Shown here: positions 14,262-26,149 of the stretch, piece by piece
How positions within the stretch are numbered: position 1 is the stretch's first letter
Layout of the letters: each line of letters begins with the position of its first letter
DNA from: Whitmania pigra
Lineage: Eukaryota > Annelida > Clitellata > Hirudinida > Haemopidae
Reading direction: 5' to 3'
DNA length: 64,000 bases
Assembly: GCA_021613335.1 (NCBI GenBank)
Contig: JAJTWR010000236.1
Location: forward strand, 262,501-326,500
The notes under the pieces: model-generated
Database searches by the model: none
The model's input: the letters and a program-made list of their open reading frames with translations, nothing else
Told to the model about the DNA's origin: nothing
Program-made: the position numbers and the translations under genes

Positions 14262-15276
14262 GGTGACCCGTCATAACAGCCCGGCGACAGAATAGCCCCG
14301 ACAAAACAGCCCCGTCAAAATAGCCCGGCGTCAAAATAGCTCAAGACAAAACAGCCCCGACAAAACAGCCCCGCCGAAACATCCCGGCGTCAAAATAGCC
14401 CAAGACAAAATAGCCCCGTTAAAATGGCCCCGTCAAAATAGCCCCGACAAAATAGCCCGGCGACAAAATAGCCCAGGACAAAACAACCCGGCGACAAAAT
14501 AGCCCCATGATAACTCCATTAAAAAATGTTGTGAAACTGAATCAAAATTTAATTCGAAATTAGTGAATTGAATGCTTTGACCGTTTTGAGTATTGTTTGT
14601 TGTTATTATTGTTCTCCAGAAGTTTAATTTGCATAGTCTTGCTTATTCAAATTTGTATCTGGCTTACAAATTTGTGTTGACAAGTTGCTTGTGAGAAGTC
14701 GTTTTCAAAATTGAAATACGTTTTGAACAGATTAAGAAATTTTCTGAACCAGTCAATTCTACGATCATTCATGCTGATGTCTTGTGAGAAAAACTCTTTT
14801 CCAAGAATCAATAACAATGAAATCATTGATGTTTTAGTATCGACTAGTGAAACGATGAAAAAGCTGTTATAATAGTTAATAGTGAATAGAAATTTTAGAC
14901 TCTAGTGTTTCTTATGTTTAAGTTGATCAAACTAGGAGTTAAATAAAATTTCCCGGGCCGGTTTTTTAATCCAGTCCGACCCTGGTGACAGGGCTGTTTT
15001 GACGGGGCTGTTTTGTCGGGGCTATTTTGTCGCCGGGCTATTTTGTCGCCGGGTTGTTTTGTCCTGGGCTATTTTATCGGGGCTATTTTGACGGGGCCAT
15101 TTTGACGGGATTTTTCCGCCCTGGGCTATTTTGACGCCGGGCTGTTTCGACGGGGCTGTTTTGTCGGGGCGGTTTTGTCGGGGCTGTTTTGTCTTGAGCT
15201 ATTTTGACGCCGGGCTATTTTGACGGGGCTGTTTTGTCGGGGCTATTCTGTCGCCGGGCTGTTATGACGGGGTGCC
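14262..15276. mobile_element. Foldback transposon with modular GC-rich arms (copy 1)
   Basis: A 1015-bp element flanked by the 10-bp direct repeat TTATTTCAAC (14252-14261 and 15277-15286). The outer ends are inverted repeats, GGTGACCCGTCATAACAGCC on the left and the close variant GGCACCCCGTCATAACAGCC on the right. Each arm (14262-14515 and about 14990-15276) is an array of some 15-19 modules of 14-16 bp with the form G(A/T)CAAAA(T/C)AGCCC, followed by C, GGC, AA or AG. The outermost modules occur in the same order in the two arms, so the whole element can fold into a long hairpin. The interior (14516-14989) is AT-rich and carries a hAT transposase scrap. The direct repeat length (10 bp, or 8 plus chance matches) leaves hAT versus Mutator-like ancestry open. 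The interior protein favours hAT. Confidence 0.85.
14681..14873 (+). pseudogene. hAT transposase C-terminal fragment (dimerisation region)
   Basis: The frame reads CEKSFSKLKYVLNRLRN, then a leucine-rich stretch with SFMLMSCEKN, and ends IIDVLVSTSETMKKLL before TAA. 'CERSFSKLKxIKxxLR' is the well-known start of the hAT C-terminal dimerisation domain, which holds transposase subunits together. The frame is closed just upstream by TGA and no catalytic region is present, so it cannot encode an active enzyme. Its position inside the foldback element suggests the arms belong to a hAT-mobilised family, though it could also be a passenger captured by the element. Confidence 0.75.
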
Positions 15277-15286
15277 TTATTTCAAC

Positions 15287-16357
15287 ATTAATAATAAACT
15301 AATAACATTAACAATAACAATATCACTTATTATTGTTGTAATAATTTATACAAGCTATGTGATTGTTGTCATATTATGTCATTTAATACATAAAATATTG
15401 ATTTTATTTGATTTATTTTACTAACATCAAGACTAAACAACAAACAAACTAAAATAAAAGGATGACTTAAACGTGAATGAAATGATAAAACATCGCCATT
15501 TTAACAACAACAACAATTGTTGTATTTGTGTTAAGCAATAACGACAATGATGTTGATATTAATGATAATAATAATAATGATGATAATAATAATGATAATG
15601 ATAATAATGATAAATGATAATATCGACAACATCATTGTCTTTAAGCGTATCAACTCAAAGTCTCCTGAATATTGGCAACGAATTGAAATTAACGGGTTCT
15701 TCATCCAAACGATTTGGTGGCACTTAAAATTTTATGACCTCATTTCGCCTCCGCCATTTATAAAGATTTATAAACATCATTGGATCCAATTTTATGCTGG
15801 ACATATTTTCCAATGTCACAAGGTATTACCACAAATATATCAAATATGTCGTTTAATCATGTCACAGTAAATATATTATTCGAATTAATGATTTGGTAGC
15901 AATTTATTATTTAAATGAATTTATAATTCAATAACCTGTCAAAGATGTAATGAAATTGTTTGAAATTTTTAAAAAAAAATTCAGGAGAAGCAAATATTTT
16001 GTTGAATTATTAAAAGTAGTAAGTCGATTTGTCGGAGTTCGTGGCAGCAATTCATGTTTACTTGTATGATTTTGATTGCTTTATTTGATCGCTTGAAAAA
16101 TCCCTGCTAAATAAGCTGATGCTAATCTCAATATTTCAGTCACTATTTAAACATTTTAACACAAATTTGTGATTCTGTTGCTGTAATTATTAGTATTGAT
16201 CATTCATAATATTACAATTCAGTTTCAAGAGTAAGAATTAACCACGAATAATATGTAATATTATTGAACCATTTGAAGTTGATTTCATGTTTTCATTATA
16301 TGGTATTATTATTTCATTTGACACCCAATTAAACGCTGACGCTTAGTACAAATGCAC
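15287..16357. other. AT-rich spacer
   Basis: Includes a small GAT/AAT repeat at about 15547-15615. An open frame beginning in it (15547-15870) shows no recognisable domain. Nothing else supported. Confidence 0.6.
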
Positions 16358-16592
<235 letters not shown>

Positions 16593-16713
16593 AATTTAAA
16601 AAATGTTAATAACATCTTTTTCATTAAACATTAACACAACATTTTGGCACAACATTCTGTCCGAAATGATTTCCAATGTGAAAGCAAAAATCATTCTAGC
16701 GAAAATCATCATA

Positions 16714-18283
16714 AAGTGCGTATAAAAAGGTTACAACTCCTAAAATATTGAACCGATCAAAGCCAAATTTGGAATTTATAAGTAAATTGTGTTTATATCC
16801 ATTTGTGTCAAATTTTCTATTGATTGAACAAGTGATGCTTGTAAATTCATCAAAATATCAAAAAGGTTACACGCGTTTTGCAATATTTAGTGATATATCT
16901 ATTATTAAACTTTTCCAAAGGAATCACATTATAATTTATAAACTAAAAACTATATAAAGGGTCGATAGTTTAGTAAATAATATTTTAATATTAAATAATA
17001 ATAATATTTTATCGTGGCTAGAAGGAGTGGACTAACAGCTGAAGAGAGAGGAAAAATTCTGGCCTTCAAAACAGTAAAATGTTCGCGCAGAAAAATTGCA
17101 AATTAAATAGAAGTGAATTTGTTGTTTCTATATTATAAAAGTCTATGAAACAAAATATGTCAGTGGGAGACATCAAAAACTTTGACAAAAGATGCGAAAA
17201 AAATTCTTTTTGTGGATGGATGGATGGATGGATGAAGCTTATTTTGAAGTTTTTTGAAACTTCTAATGAAAATCCCAGCAAACCAGCTAATAACAAGCTT
17301 GAAGTTAAAAATCTCTAAGAAGACAGTCTGCAATTATTTAAACAACTTTGCATTTAAACAACAAAATTCAAATTTGAAGGTTCTGCATCTCAAAGAAAGA
17401 TGCACATGGAATGGGCCAATAGTGGGGTTGACTTCAAATCGGGGTGAGACCAAACAATTTTTTTCTGATGAAATAAAATTTAATCTGGATGAACCAGATG
17501 GCTGCCAATATTATTGCCACCACTTAATTATGGAAAAGAAGACCTACTTTGGCAGATAACAAGGAGGAGGCTCCGTCATGATCTGGGGAGCAATTTTGTC
17601 AAAAGGCTTTGGAATTCTTAAAGGGAAGACAAAAATCTCACAATTATGTTGATACGTTAGTTTCTGGTAGTTTCTGCTACCCTTTGCCAATAGTAATTTT
17701 GGCGATAACTTTGTATTTCGGCGGGATAATGCCTCCGTACATGTTTCCAAGGTGACGAGAATGTTTTTCCAGCAAAAAAAATCAAGGTGATGAGTTGGTC
17801 AGCCCTATCCCAGGATCTCAAACTAATTGAAAACCTTTATGGAAAGGTTGATAATGAAGCATATCGAGGTGAAAAGACATATTCCGAGAAAAAAGAGCTG
17901 GAAGAGGCCATGGAACAGCCTGGGAGACGATTACCTGAAAACACTTACTAAATCAATGAAACATAGATGCATCAAAGTTTTAGAAAGTAAAGGACATGTT
18001 ATTAATTACTAATAATAATGTTTGAATAAATTGAAAAGTTAATTATTCGATAATTTAACCGTGAATTGAGTTTTCCAAAGCGCTTGTAACTTTTTTACAG
18101 GGCCTAAATATGATATTTTGTGGATTTTGAAAGAGTTTTTTTGTTCAATCGAATGCAAATTTGAATCAAGTGTATAACATCAGAATTTACACGTCTTCTC
18201 CAAATTTGGTTCTGATTAGTCCTATGTTTCGAAAGTTATGCAACATTTGAGAGGCTCTTGTGATCATTTTACATGCACTGTGT
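16714..18283 (+). mobile_element. Tc3-like (Tc1/mariner superfamily) element, decayed
   Basis: Ends are inferred. TA at 16712-16713 precedes AAGTGCGTATAAAAAGG, and TA at 18284-18285 lies just outside the inverted, diverged ACACAGTGCATGTAAAATG. Both sides also hold the subterminal motif CCAAATTTGGA in inverted orientation (about 16763 and 18195). A broken transposase lies between. The TA target and the D/D/34/E signature below fit Tc1/mariner. End coordinates are uncertain by some bases because the inverted repeats are only partly alignable. Confidence 0.7.
17014..18012 (+). pseudogene. Tc3-like DD34E transposase pseudogene
   Basis: The reading begins ARRSGLTAEERGKILAFK (initiator now GTG at 17014), the N-terminal helix-turn-helix. 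Mid-gene FFSDEIKFNLDEPDG gives the first catalytic Asp (codon 17467), followed by GGGSVMIWGA. FRRDNASVHVS gives the second Asp (17725), and LIENLYGKV gives the Glu (17829). With one frameshift allowed this leaves 34 residues between the second Asp and the Glu. The tail ends KVLESKGHVINY. Stops occur after IAN, after YFGR and later, and at least two frameshifts are needed. A short GGAT run (17214-17236) sits inside the coding region. The enzyme is dead although all three catalytic residues survive. Confidence 0.85.
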
Positions 18284-18536
18284 TAGCGAGTCAAGTTTTT
18301 ACGATTTAAATGTTCTTAAGCTGCAGAGAAAGGTGATGCAGAATTTTAATGAGTTCAAAAATAATTCCAATATGAAATTCTTGACGTCATCTTCGTTGAA
18401 AATGATGCCGGAATAAAAATTTCGAGTACGAAAGTTATTGAGGCTCTGATATTCTCGACTGCATCTTCAATAGGAGAGGTTATCGAAGGGGAGAATGGAG
18501 CATTCGATGGATTGGACGTGTTGCAGAGTAGGCGCA

Positions 18537-18840
18537 TGGATGGATGGATGGATGGATGGATGGATGGATGGATGGATGGATGGATGGATGGATGGATGGA
18601 TGGATGGATGGATGGATGGATGGATGGATGGATGGATGGATGGATGGATGGATGGATGGATGGATGGATGGATGGATGGATGGATGGATGGATGGATGGA
18701 TGGATGGATGGATGGATGGATGGATGGATGGATGGATGGATGGATGGATGGATGGATGGATGATGGATGGATGGATGGATGGATGGATGGATGGATGGAT
18801 GGATGGATGGATGGATGGATGGATGGATGGATGGATGGAT
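18537..18840. repeat. (GGAT)n microsatellite
   Basis: About 75 tandem GGAT units, interrupted once near 18761 by a missing base. The 12-bp reading cycle leaves the plus-strand frames open as MDGW repeats, so the apparent ORFs are not genes. Confidence 0.98.
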
Positions 18841-20880
18841 GCTGACCAGATGGTATGGTCAGTGGTGGTGAACGTTATTAAGTGACAGGACAGAAATAAT
18901 CAGGAAAGACTTTATGAAGCAGTTTTTATTGGTAGGTAATCCTGAGAGAAACAATATTGCGGCTTGTTTTATGCCGCGTCCAGGAAAGGAATTTTGCACT
19001 CCATCCAACATGTTGCTGTTGTTGTTGTTTACAACTGGAACGTATTAGGATCAATACATTTGCGTTGCTTATTAGAAATACAATTACGTATAATAAAATT
19101 GCTTTACATGTTAAGAAAGTAATGTCAAGTAATATATTTGTATTGACTGTTAGAAATATAATAAAAGCAATGTGTTTGCATTAATTATTAGAAATATAAT
19201 TATAAACGTCAGTTACAAATGGAATTTTAGTTAAGCTGCTAAAGTAAGTTTAATGATATAAGTTTATACATTTAATTCAATACATTTTTGAGTGAAATTT
19301 TTAAAATTCATTTTAGGTGTAATTAAGAAAAACTTTAAAGTATTCAGATATCAAATCATTGGAATATGGATGGAAATGTTAGCACGAAAAGAAAAGAATT
19401 TATACATTGAAAGTGATTAAAATATGAAAACATCGTTTTCCATTTTAATACTGAAAAATATAATTGCTTTGTGTTGAAGTGTTTTTGTAGCTCGAAAAAG
19501 AGCCTTTTTGAATTTAATGTAGAAACGTTTGAAAACGACATTTAAGAAGCCTTACTTCGAAATAAATGAAACAAAGATTTTTCGTGGATAAAACTTTGGA
19601 TTGAATAACTTTGGATGGATGCATGCATGGATGGATTGATGGGTAAGGAAACGCATGGATTTATAGGAGAGCCAGAAGTTCAAACAAGTTTAAAAAAGAA
19701 TTTGCATTTGATGTTCTGGATAGTCGAATTTCGAAATCCACTTTTAAGAAAATTATTTGCATTGCAGGAAAATGAAAATATCTTCTGAAATGTGTGAATA
19801 AATAGAGAATCGGAATTGACATCAAAGGGCAGTAACATATGAAAGTCGTAATCAGGTGAAGCCTCACCGGACCACCAGGCGAGAATTTGAGAAAATAATT
19901 CAGAGAAATAAAACATTTTATTGCAAGTTCATGCAGCTCAATAACCGTTTCGAATCCCACGAAGGATTGCGGACGTTATCCATAACTATATTATCCTTAA
20001 GTATAAGAATACTTAAACATGGCCAAGTATCTCTCCTTATTCCTGAGTATCTTTCTAAATCTCTAAGTACTCTATGTATACTTATCTATTTCATGGATTA
20101 TCCCGAAAATTCTTGCTCAGCTGTTGGTTAGTTTCTATGGATTTAGACGAGAAATCTAATATTGTTAGAGACAAAATAACAAATTCAAATTAAATTCAAG
20201 TTTTTTGAACTAAAGACAAATCTGTTAAAGAGTTAAGTATCCTTAAATATAGCTAAGTGTCTGTAAACATCTCCAAGTATCCCTGTATATCCTTAAGTAT
20301 TCCTGCATGTCCCTAACTAACCTCACACATCCCTAAGCATACCTGCACATCTTAAAAATAAACTCCAGCGAAGCAGGTGGAGATAGCTTAATTTAGTTTT
20401 ATTGGCTTCAAAAGATTGGATGAGTTCTGTTACAGAATAAAAAAAAGATATCCAAAAATCAGCCTTAGGATGCAATTAGTTCCCATGAAATGCTGCGTTG
20501 AAAGAGATTAAAATCCCCGAGAAATAAAAAATCCTCGGCATTGAACATTTAAAAAGGAAGACTTTCGGGGAATCGTATTATTTTTACTAAGAACAACTAC
20601 TTTAAGAATTCGTGCTTTTCAGAAATGAAGGCAATTGCCATGTTAGGGGCATTAAAAAAAAATCGAATAAATGCGTTATTCCTATTTAATTAAATTAAAC
20701 AGAGGTCAATAAATTTATGGAAAATAACCATTAAAATGATTAATTGACTTGCATCTCATGGGTTTCCGCATGAATGAATTTTTAGGGAACAATTCATGCT
20801 CCGTTGAACGTCAGATAAATTTAAACCTGCAATGTGGTTGAAGTCAGCAAAATGGGCGATGAAGATTTATTATTATCATT
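18841..20880. other. AT-rich spacer with degenerate AAGTAT-rich tract
   Basis: 19990-20350 holds many scattered copies of CTAAGTAT/CCTTAAGTAT-like words with irregular spacing, a degenerate tandem repeat. A GTTTCGAATCCCA stretch near 19947-19960 resembles the B box of tRNA-derived SINEs, but no A box is convincing. Overlapping unrecognised frames at 19661-20131. No gene supported. Confidence 0.5.
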
Positions 20881-21016
20881 ATTATTAACATAATTCATCA
20901 TAATTCGTATCATTATTATCAACATAATTCATCATAATTCATATCATTATTATTAACATAGTTCATCATAATTCATATCATTATTATCAACATAATTCAT
21001 CATAATTCGTATCATA
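20881..21016. repeat. 34-bp tandem repeat, 4 copies
   Basis: The unit CATAATTCATCATAATTCGT plus ATCATTATTATCAA repeats four times with a few substitutions. Confidence 0.9.
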
Positions 21017-23176
21017 CTTTTAAATTAAGTATGTTAACAGTTATTTATTACAATATATAAATATTTAACAATTATATTAATAAATCTTTATCAGAAGAAT
21101 ATTTAAATTTTTATAAAATATAAGTCGAATGATTTTCTGGCAAAAGTTTTTGTTGCTTAAAAAAAAACGACAGAACAATTGTCTAATGCAAATATTCGGT
21201 CTTTTATTGCCCAGTTTTTGTGCAAAATCCCGCGATATTGGCCGCTTGCAATTTAGCAATAATTATGCCGTTATTAACAAAGTACTTCCTTGCTGTGAAG
21301 GATTTTTATTTTTACATTCTCATATCAGGATCAACAATGGTTGACTTTCGAATTAACTGGAAAATTGTGACAAATTTCCGGAAGAATAAAATAAAATAAT
21401 AATTGCATTTAATCAATTATTAGAAAATATATTAAGGCAATTAAAAACATAATGATCAGTGTTATTTAAAATTGTTTATATTTTGTCAACAGAACCAAAG
21501 ATATATTTCGACTCTGCAATTTTCACGAATCTGTGTCATAATTTTGAAAAGAAATTTAAAGAAAATTAATTCTTTAATATATTCATACGTAAGTTGATTT
21601 TTCAAGTAGTAACAAATCATGTCTAAAATGTGTGAAAGCCAGGTGCAAAGCAGAGATTAAGCGGGAAAGAGCAGGTAAATTGGCACTATAACATATATCA
21701 AAGAGACTTGATCTTCTGAAAGATTTCTTTAAAATTTCAGTTCTAAAAGTATAATTTTTTATTTTATCTCCTCGATGTGAAGTACGAGTGACTTTGAATT
21801 CTTAGGGGAAAGTTTTTGAACCTCTGAGGACTTGAAAATCATATTCAGCCACGAAATCATGGCTTATCTCACAACTGTTTGTATCCTTCACAACTTCTTG
21901 TTATCTTCAAATGTTTATGACTTCTTCTTCGAGTTGTGTTTTTGCTGAAATAATTTTTTATTCATTTTTGATCTGATCGGTTTTGAGAGGCAACGATTCA
22001 ATTAAGTCAAAAGTACTTTGTCACAGTTAAAGTTCAAATTATTGTAAATATGTCAGTTTATAGATAACAAATAAAAGATAAATAATTTTAATGATCCCAC
22101 AAGACTTCTTCGATGACTCACAAATTGGCCATAAAACATCAGGCACATTATTTTTGCAACCGGGTAATGTTGGCTGGTTTTTTCCAGACAGAACAGCAGA
22201 CGGGTATTATCAGGAATTCTGCGGAAAACTGTTCGCTTGTCTCAGGCGGAAAGAAAATTAAATTTTCTTGCAAAAGTTGTTTTAAACCCAGGTGCGAGAA
22301 TTGAGAAAATTTTACAATTTTTTCAGAAATTATGATTACCTGTGATTTCGAATAACTGCAATTATGAAAACTGTAATAACTGTAATATTCAATAATGAAT
22401 AACTGTAAAATAATAATATAATAGTTAATATGAATATTATAACTATAAATATGAATAATTATCTAAATAATTTACAATCTCAAATATTTTTGTCAAACGA
22501 GAAATAATAATAATAATGAGAAGCATTGGAAATAATAATGGAAATATTTTCTTCTCATTTAGCATTTTTGTTGTTTTCTCCAATTGTGTGAAAATAATTA
22601 AAATAATTAAAAAACTTCTGTAATTTATTTGTGATGGTCTCATGTGATCTCTTATAATTTCTGAATTTATTATTTGAATTTAAGGAACCAACATAATTAT
22701 AAAACAACATAATTATCGAACAATATAATAATAATAAATAATTCTACTAACTACTTCCAATACATTTATAAAGGATGACTTGAAATGACAATAATAGATT
22801 AAATAAAAATTAATAACTAAAATAGGATTTTAATAAAATATTTTTTAATGACGTAAGATAATAAATTAATAATAATAATAATAATAATCTTAATGACGTA
22901 TAATAATAATCGCAATAGCTGATGACTTGACAAGTCTTGAGAGCATCCTTTTAGCGCTGAAGTTTCGTAATCAATGATGCGTACAGTTCGCTATTCGAGA
23001 ATTAAATATAAATTGTATAAATACAATATAAATACAATTTATATTTAATTTAAAAAAATAGAACTTATTAAAATAATTACAATTATAAATGACAATTATT
23101 GTCGTTAACTGAAAATTAATATTATATTTAACGAAGGCTTGATTGACATTAGAATTATAACGATGTCAAGGATGAC
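21017..23176. other. AT-rich spacer, nothing recognised
   Basis: Short unrecognised frames at 21077-21344 and 22113-22304 with no domain I know. Small AAT runs at about 22869-22890. No RNA gene seen. Confidence 0.6.
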
Positions 23177-23240
23177 TTATGATGATGATGATGATGATGA
23201 TGATGAGGATGATGAGGATTGATGATGATGAGGATGATGA
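23177..23240. repeat. (GAT)n microsatellite, short
   Basis: Nine uninterrupted GAT units followed by GAG and TGA interruptions. Confidence 0.9.
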
Positions 23241-23399
23241 TTACTCATTTGACAAATTAATGGATGAAAGTAAAGCTTTAAAATGTTGCACTCAACTGAT
23301 TAAAATTTCAGGATCAATTTAAGCGACCATCCTTAAAAGGGAATCTGTTTAATGTTTTATTGGGTATCTTTTTTTAATATATTTTAAAAACATATATGT

Positions 23400-23477
23400 A
23401 ATAATAATAGTAATAATAATATTAATAATAATAATAATAATAATAATACTAATAAAATAATAATACAATAATAATAA

Positions 23478-23510
<33 letters not shown>

Positions 23511-23582
23511 ATAATAATAATAATAATAATAATAAGAATAATAATAATAAGAATAATAATAATAATAATAATACTAATATAA

Positions 23583-23642
<60 letters not shown>

Positions 23643-23656
23643 AATAATCATAATAA
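23400..23656. repeat. (AAT)n microsatellite
   Basis: AAT triplets with ACT, AAG and AAAAT interruptions. Confidence 0.95.
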
Positions 23657-23779
23657 TGATATCAAAGTATGTGACTTAAATAAAAATTACTCGAATTTAT
23701 TTCAGTTCAAAAGTTTATTCAAACGACTTCATTTGTGACACGAGAGGTCACATCTGGAAGAGGAAAACAATTCATGCAT

Positions 23780-24392
<613 letters not shown>

Positions 24393-24589
24393 GATGATTT
24401 GGTATTTTCATGTATAAACAAATGGAATTCTTACTGAATAATTTATTCAAAGCTCTAAGGATCGCAGTAGTCCCGTTGCTCTGAAACATAATTATATTCG
24501 CACAATTACTTCGGAAAGTGTTCTTGCAACATTGTTTATCAGGTTTAAATTAACTTAAAAATAATATATTATTTTTTCACATAACATAT

Positions 24590-24898
24590 TGAAATAACCC
24601 GGGGGTCCGCAAATAAGTAAGTTAACTAATAAGTTTATTAGAACAGGTATTCAGTTAACGGAACTGAATAATAGAAGTTAAGCGTTTAAGGAATTGAGGT
24701 ACTTAAGGATGCAAATGGTTATTTGGGCTTCTAAGTTGTCTTGATTCTCGTTGTTTGTCAGGTGATTATCGAGAATGCTTTTCTGTAGCAAAAATAGATC
24801 CCACGTGCCCGGAAAAGATGCCAAATATAATTAAGTATAAATTTAATTATATTAGCAATATAAACTTAATTAATTTCCAAAAATCTAAGTTTACAACA
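24590..24898 (-). repeat. 3' LTR (minus-strand orientation)
   Basis: 309 bp, identical to 26150-26458. It is the downstream LTR because the purine tract adjoins it. Confidence 0.93.
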
Positions 24899-24909
24899 TT
24901 ACACCCTCC

Positions 24910-25812
24910 TTAAATCTGTTCGTCCCGAACAGACTGCTGCTCCCCGTGGTACTTCGCCAGTTGGGGAATGTGTGCCACCTTCATTTTTACTCTCGGGACA
25001 CAATCTCTAACATGGTGCCCATGCATCACCATTGTTTCAATGCAAGCCCGTCCTCCTCTGGTATCTCTACTAAAACGCTTACTGAAAAAGATCAGCAAAA
25101 CAACCAACAGCACTAAATGCTCGCCTCGAGTCTCCGACGACCTCCGAAGGCCAGAAAGCCCGCCCTGGCTGAGAACTCCACAAATGAACTCCCCAGACAT
25201 TGATCCAACCTTATCAACCACGTACTCACGACCACCGAGTACCTCACCGTCAACATCTCCCCTCTCAGTTACAATGACATCCGCAGCTCCAACCTCCACG
25301 ATATCCACAGCTAAATCAAATTCGGAAACCCCCAACTCAAATCGCTCGCCACTGCTCTCAAGGTCCAGTCCCTCCACTGATTCCTCAACGCGAGGAGGCT
25401 CCACTCTGGTCTCTACCAAAGTCCCCCCTTCAATTATTTCTTCGGTTCTCTCCACAACCGATACCAACGAGGCAATCGTGCACGGAACTGGCTCATCGGA
25501 CACTGGCGCGACTTCTCTGGAGTCTGCGAAACTCTCCCTCAGCTCACCGTTGTCCTTATTCTCAACATTTATTGGGAGCTCCACTATTGGACTGTCCCCG
25601 TCAACTACCAAACTGGCCTCACTCACCTCAGCAAAGGTCTCCTCAGCACCGTTCTCCTCACCCAGCTCTTCCCTCAGCTCCATTCCCGATTCCTCACTCC
25701 ATGGAAGAAACACTTCGCTTTCCAAAGTTCTTCCATCTACAATTTCCTCGGTCTCCTTCTCAACCGAAACCAGTGTGGCAATCGGGTACACTGCTGAGGC
25801 CTCAGCTGGCAT
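24910..25812 (-). CDS. Acidic ORF with internal duplication and pol-like C-terminus
   Basis: 300 codons in the same frame as the upstream ORF, separated only by TAA and five sense codons (25813-25827). The product is rich in Glu, Val and Ser. Two copies of a roughly 30-residue block are visible: IATLVSVEKETEEIVDGRTL near the N-terminus and IASLVSVVERTEEIIEGGTL about 105 residues later. Near residue 230 a hydrophobic run (LVLLVVLLIFF) is followed by basic SKRFSR, which could be a membrane segment. The last about 50 residues end QQSVRDEQI, and the stop overlaps the purine tract before the 3' LTR, where pol normally ends. I infer a gag-5' to pol-3' deletion fusion. Captured host sequence cannot be excluded. 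It is GC-richer than the surroundings. Confidence 0.6.
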   Translation of the reverse strand: MPAEASAVYPIATLVSVEKETEEIVDGRTLESEVFLPWSEESGMELREELGEENGAEETFAEVSEASLVVDGDSPIVELPINVENKDNGELRESFADSREVAPVSDEPVPCTIASLVSVVERTEEIIEGGTLVETRVEPPRVEESVEGLDLESSGERFELGVSEFDLAVDIVEVGAADVIVTERGDVDGEVLGGREYVVDKVGSMSGEFICGVLSQGGLSGLRRSSETRGEHLVLLVVLLIFFSKRFSRDTRGGRACIETMVMHGHHVRDCVPRVKMKVAHIPQLAKYHGEQQSVRDEQI

Positions 25813-25827
25813 GATGTTTATGGTGCT

Positions 25828-26115
25828 TTATGGAGTCTCCTCCGGTTGGTAGCTAGTAGAGGCCTTGTTGGAGAAAACCTCAGTTACTTTTTCCATCTTT
25901 TCTTCAAAGCTTTGCATCATTTTATCCATATTTCCCATCACCCATTTCAGACCCGGATCAACAAATATATAAGCTTCTGGATCCTCACCCTGGTCTACTA
26001 TCCACGACAGCAGGCGATCCTGCAATTCTTCCCTGGAGCCTTTCGAATCCATTTGCCTCAACTTAAGCTCACGTCTCATTCCAGCAAAAGTTAAATCTTC
26101 TAAGACCTTGCTCAT
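25828..26115 (-). CDS. Gag-like N-terminal ORF with SAP-type motif
   Basis: 95 codons beginning MSKVLEDLTFAGMRREL. Residues about 5-40 fit the SAP helix-linker-helix pattern (LTFAGMRRELKLRQMDSKG, then a helix with REELQDRLLSWI). SAP motifs bind nucleic acid, and some Gypsy gag proteins start this way. Residues about 55-75 form a charged helix (KMMQSFEEKMEKV). The start codon lies 13 bases downstream (minus strand) of the primer-binding site, the usual place for gag. It ends at TAA (25828-25830), exactly in frame with the ORF that follows. The product would be a short nucleic-acid-binding fragment without capsid. Confidence 0.75.
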   Translation of the reverse strand: MSKVLEDLTFAGMRRELKLRQMDSKGSREELQDRLLSWIVDQGEDPEAYIFVDPGLKWVMGNMDKMMQSFEEKMEKVTEVFSNKASTSYQPEETP

Positions 26116-26149
26116 GACTTACTTTTTGGGATCCCACTCCTGACACCAA

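Noticed and set aside
18495..18885. Overlapping long frames encoding MDGW repeats
   Set aside because: Direct translation of (GGAT)n. The 12-bp cycle lacks stops in the plus frames, so length is no evidence of coding. The same applies at 62331-63016.
19940..19965. GTTTCGAATCCCA as a tRNA or SINE B box
   Set aside because: The B-box-like word is not accompanied by a convincing A box or cloverleaf.
24968..25852. 294-codon plus-strand Ser/Thr/Pro-rich frame
   Set aside because: Antisense of the LTR-element ORF. Glu- and Val-rich coding gives Ser/Thr-rich complement, while the element's LTR, primer site and purine tract all point to the minus strand.
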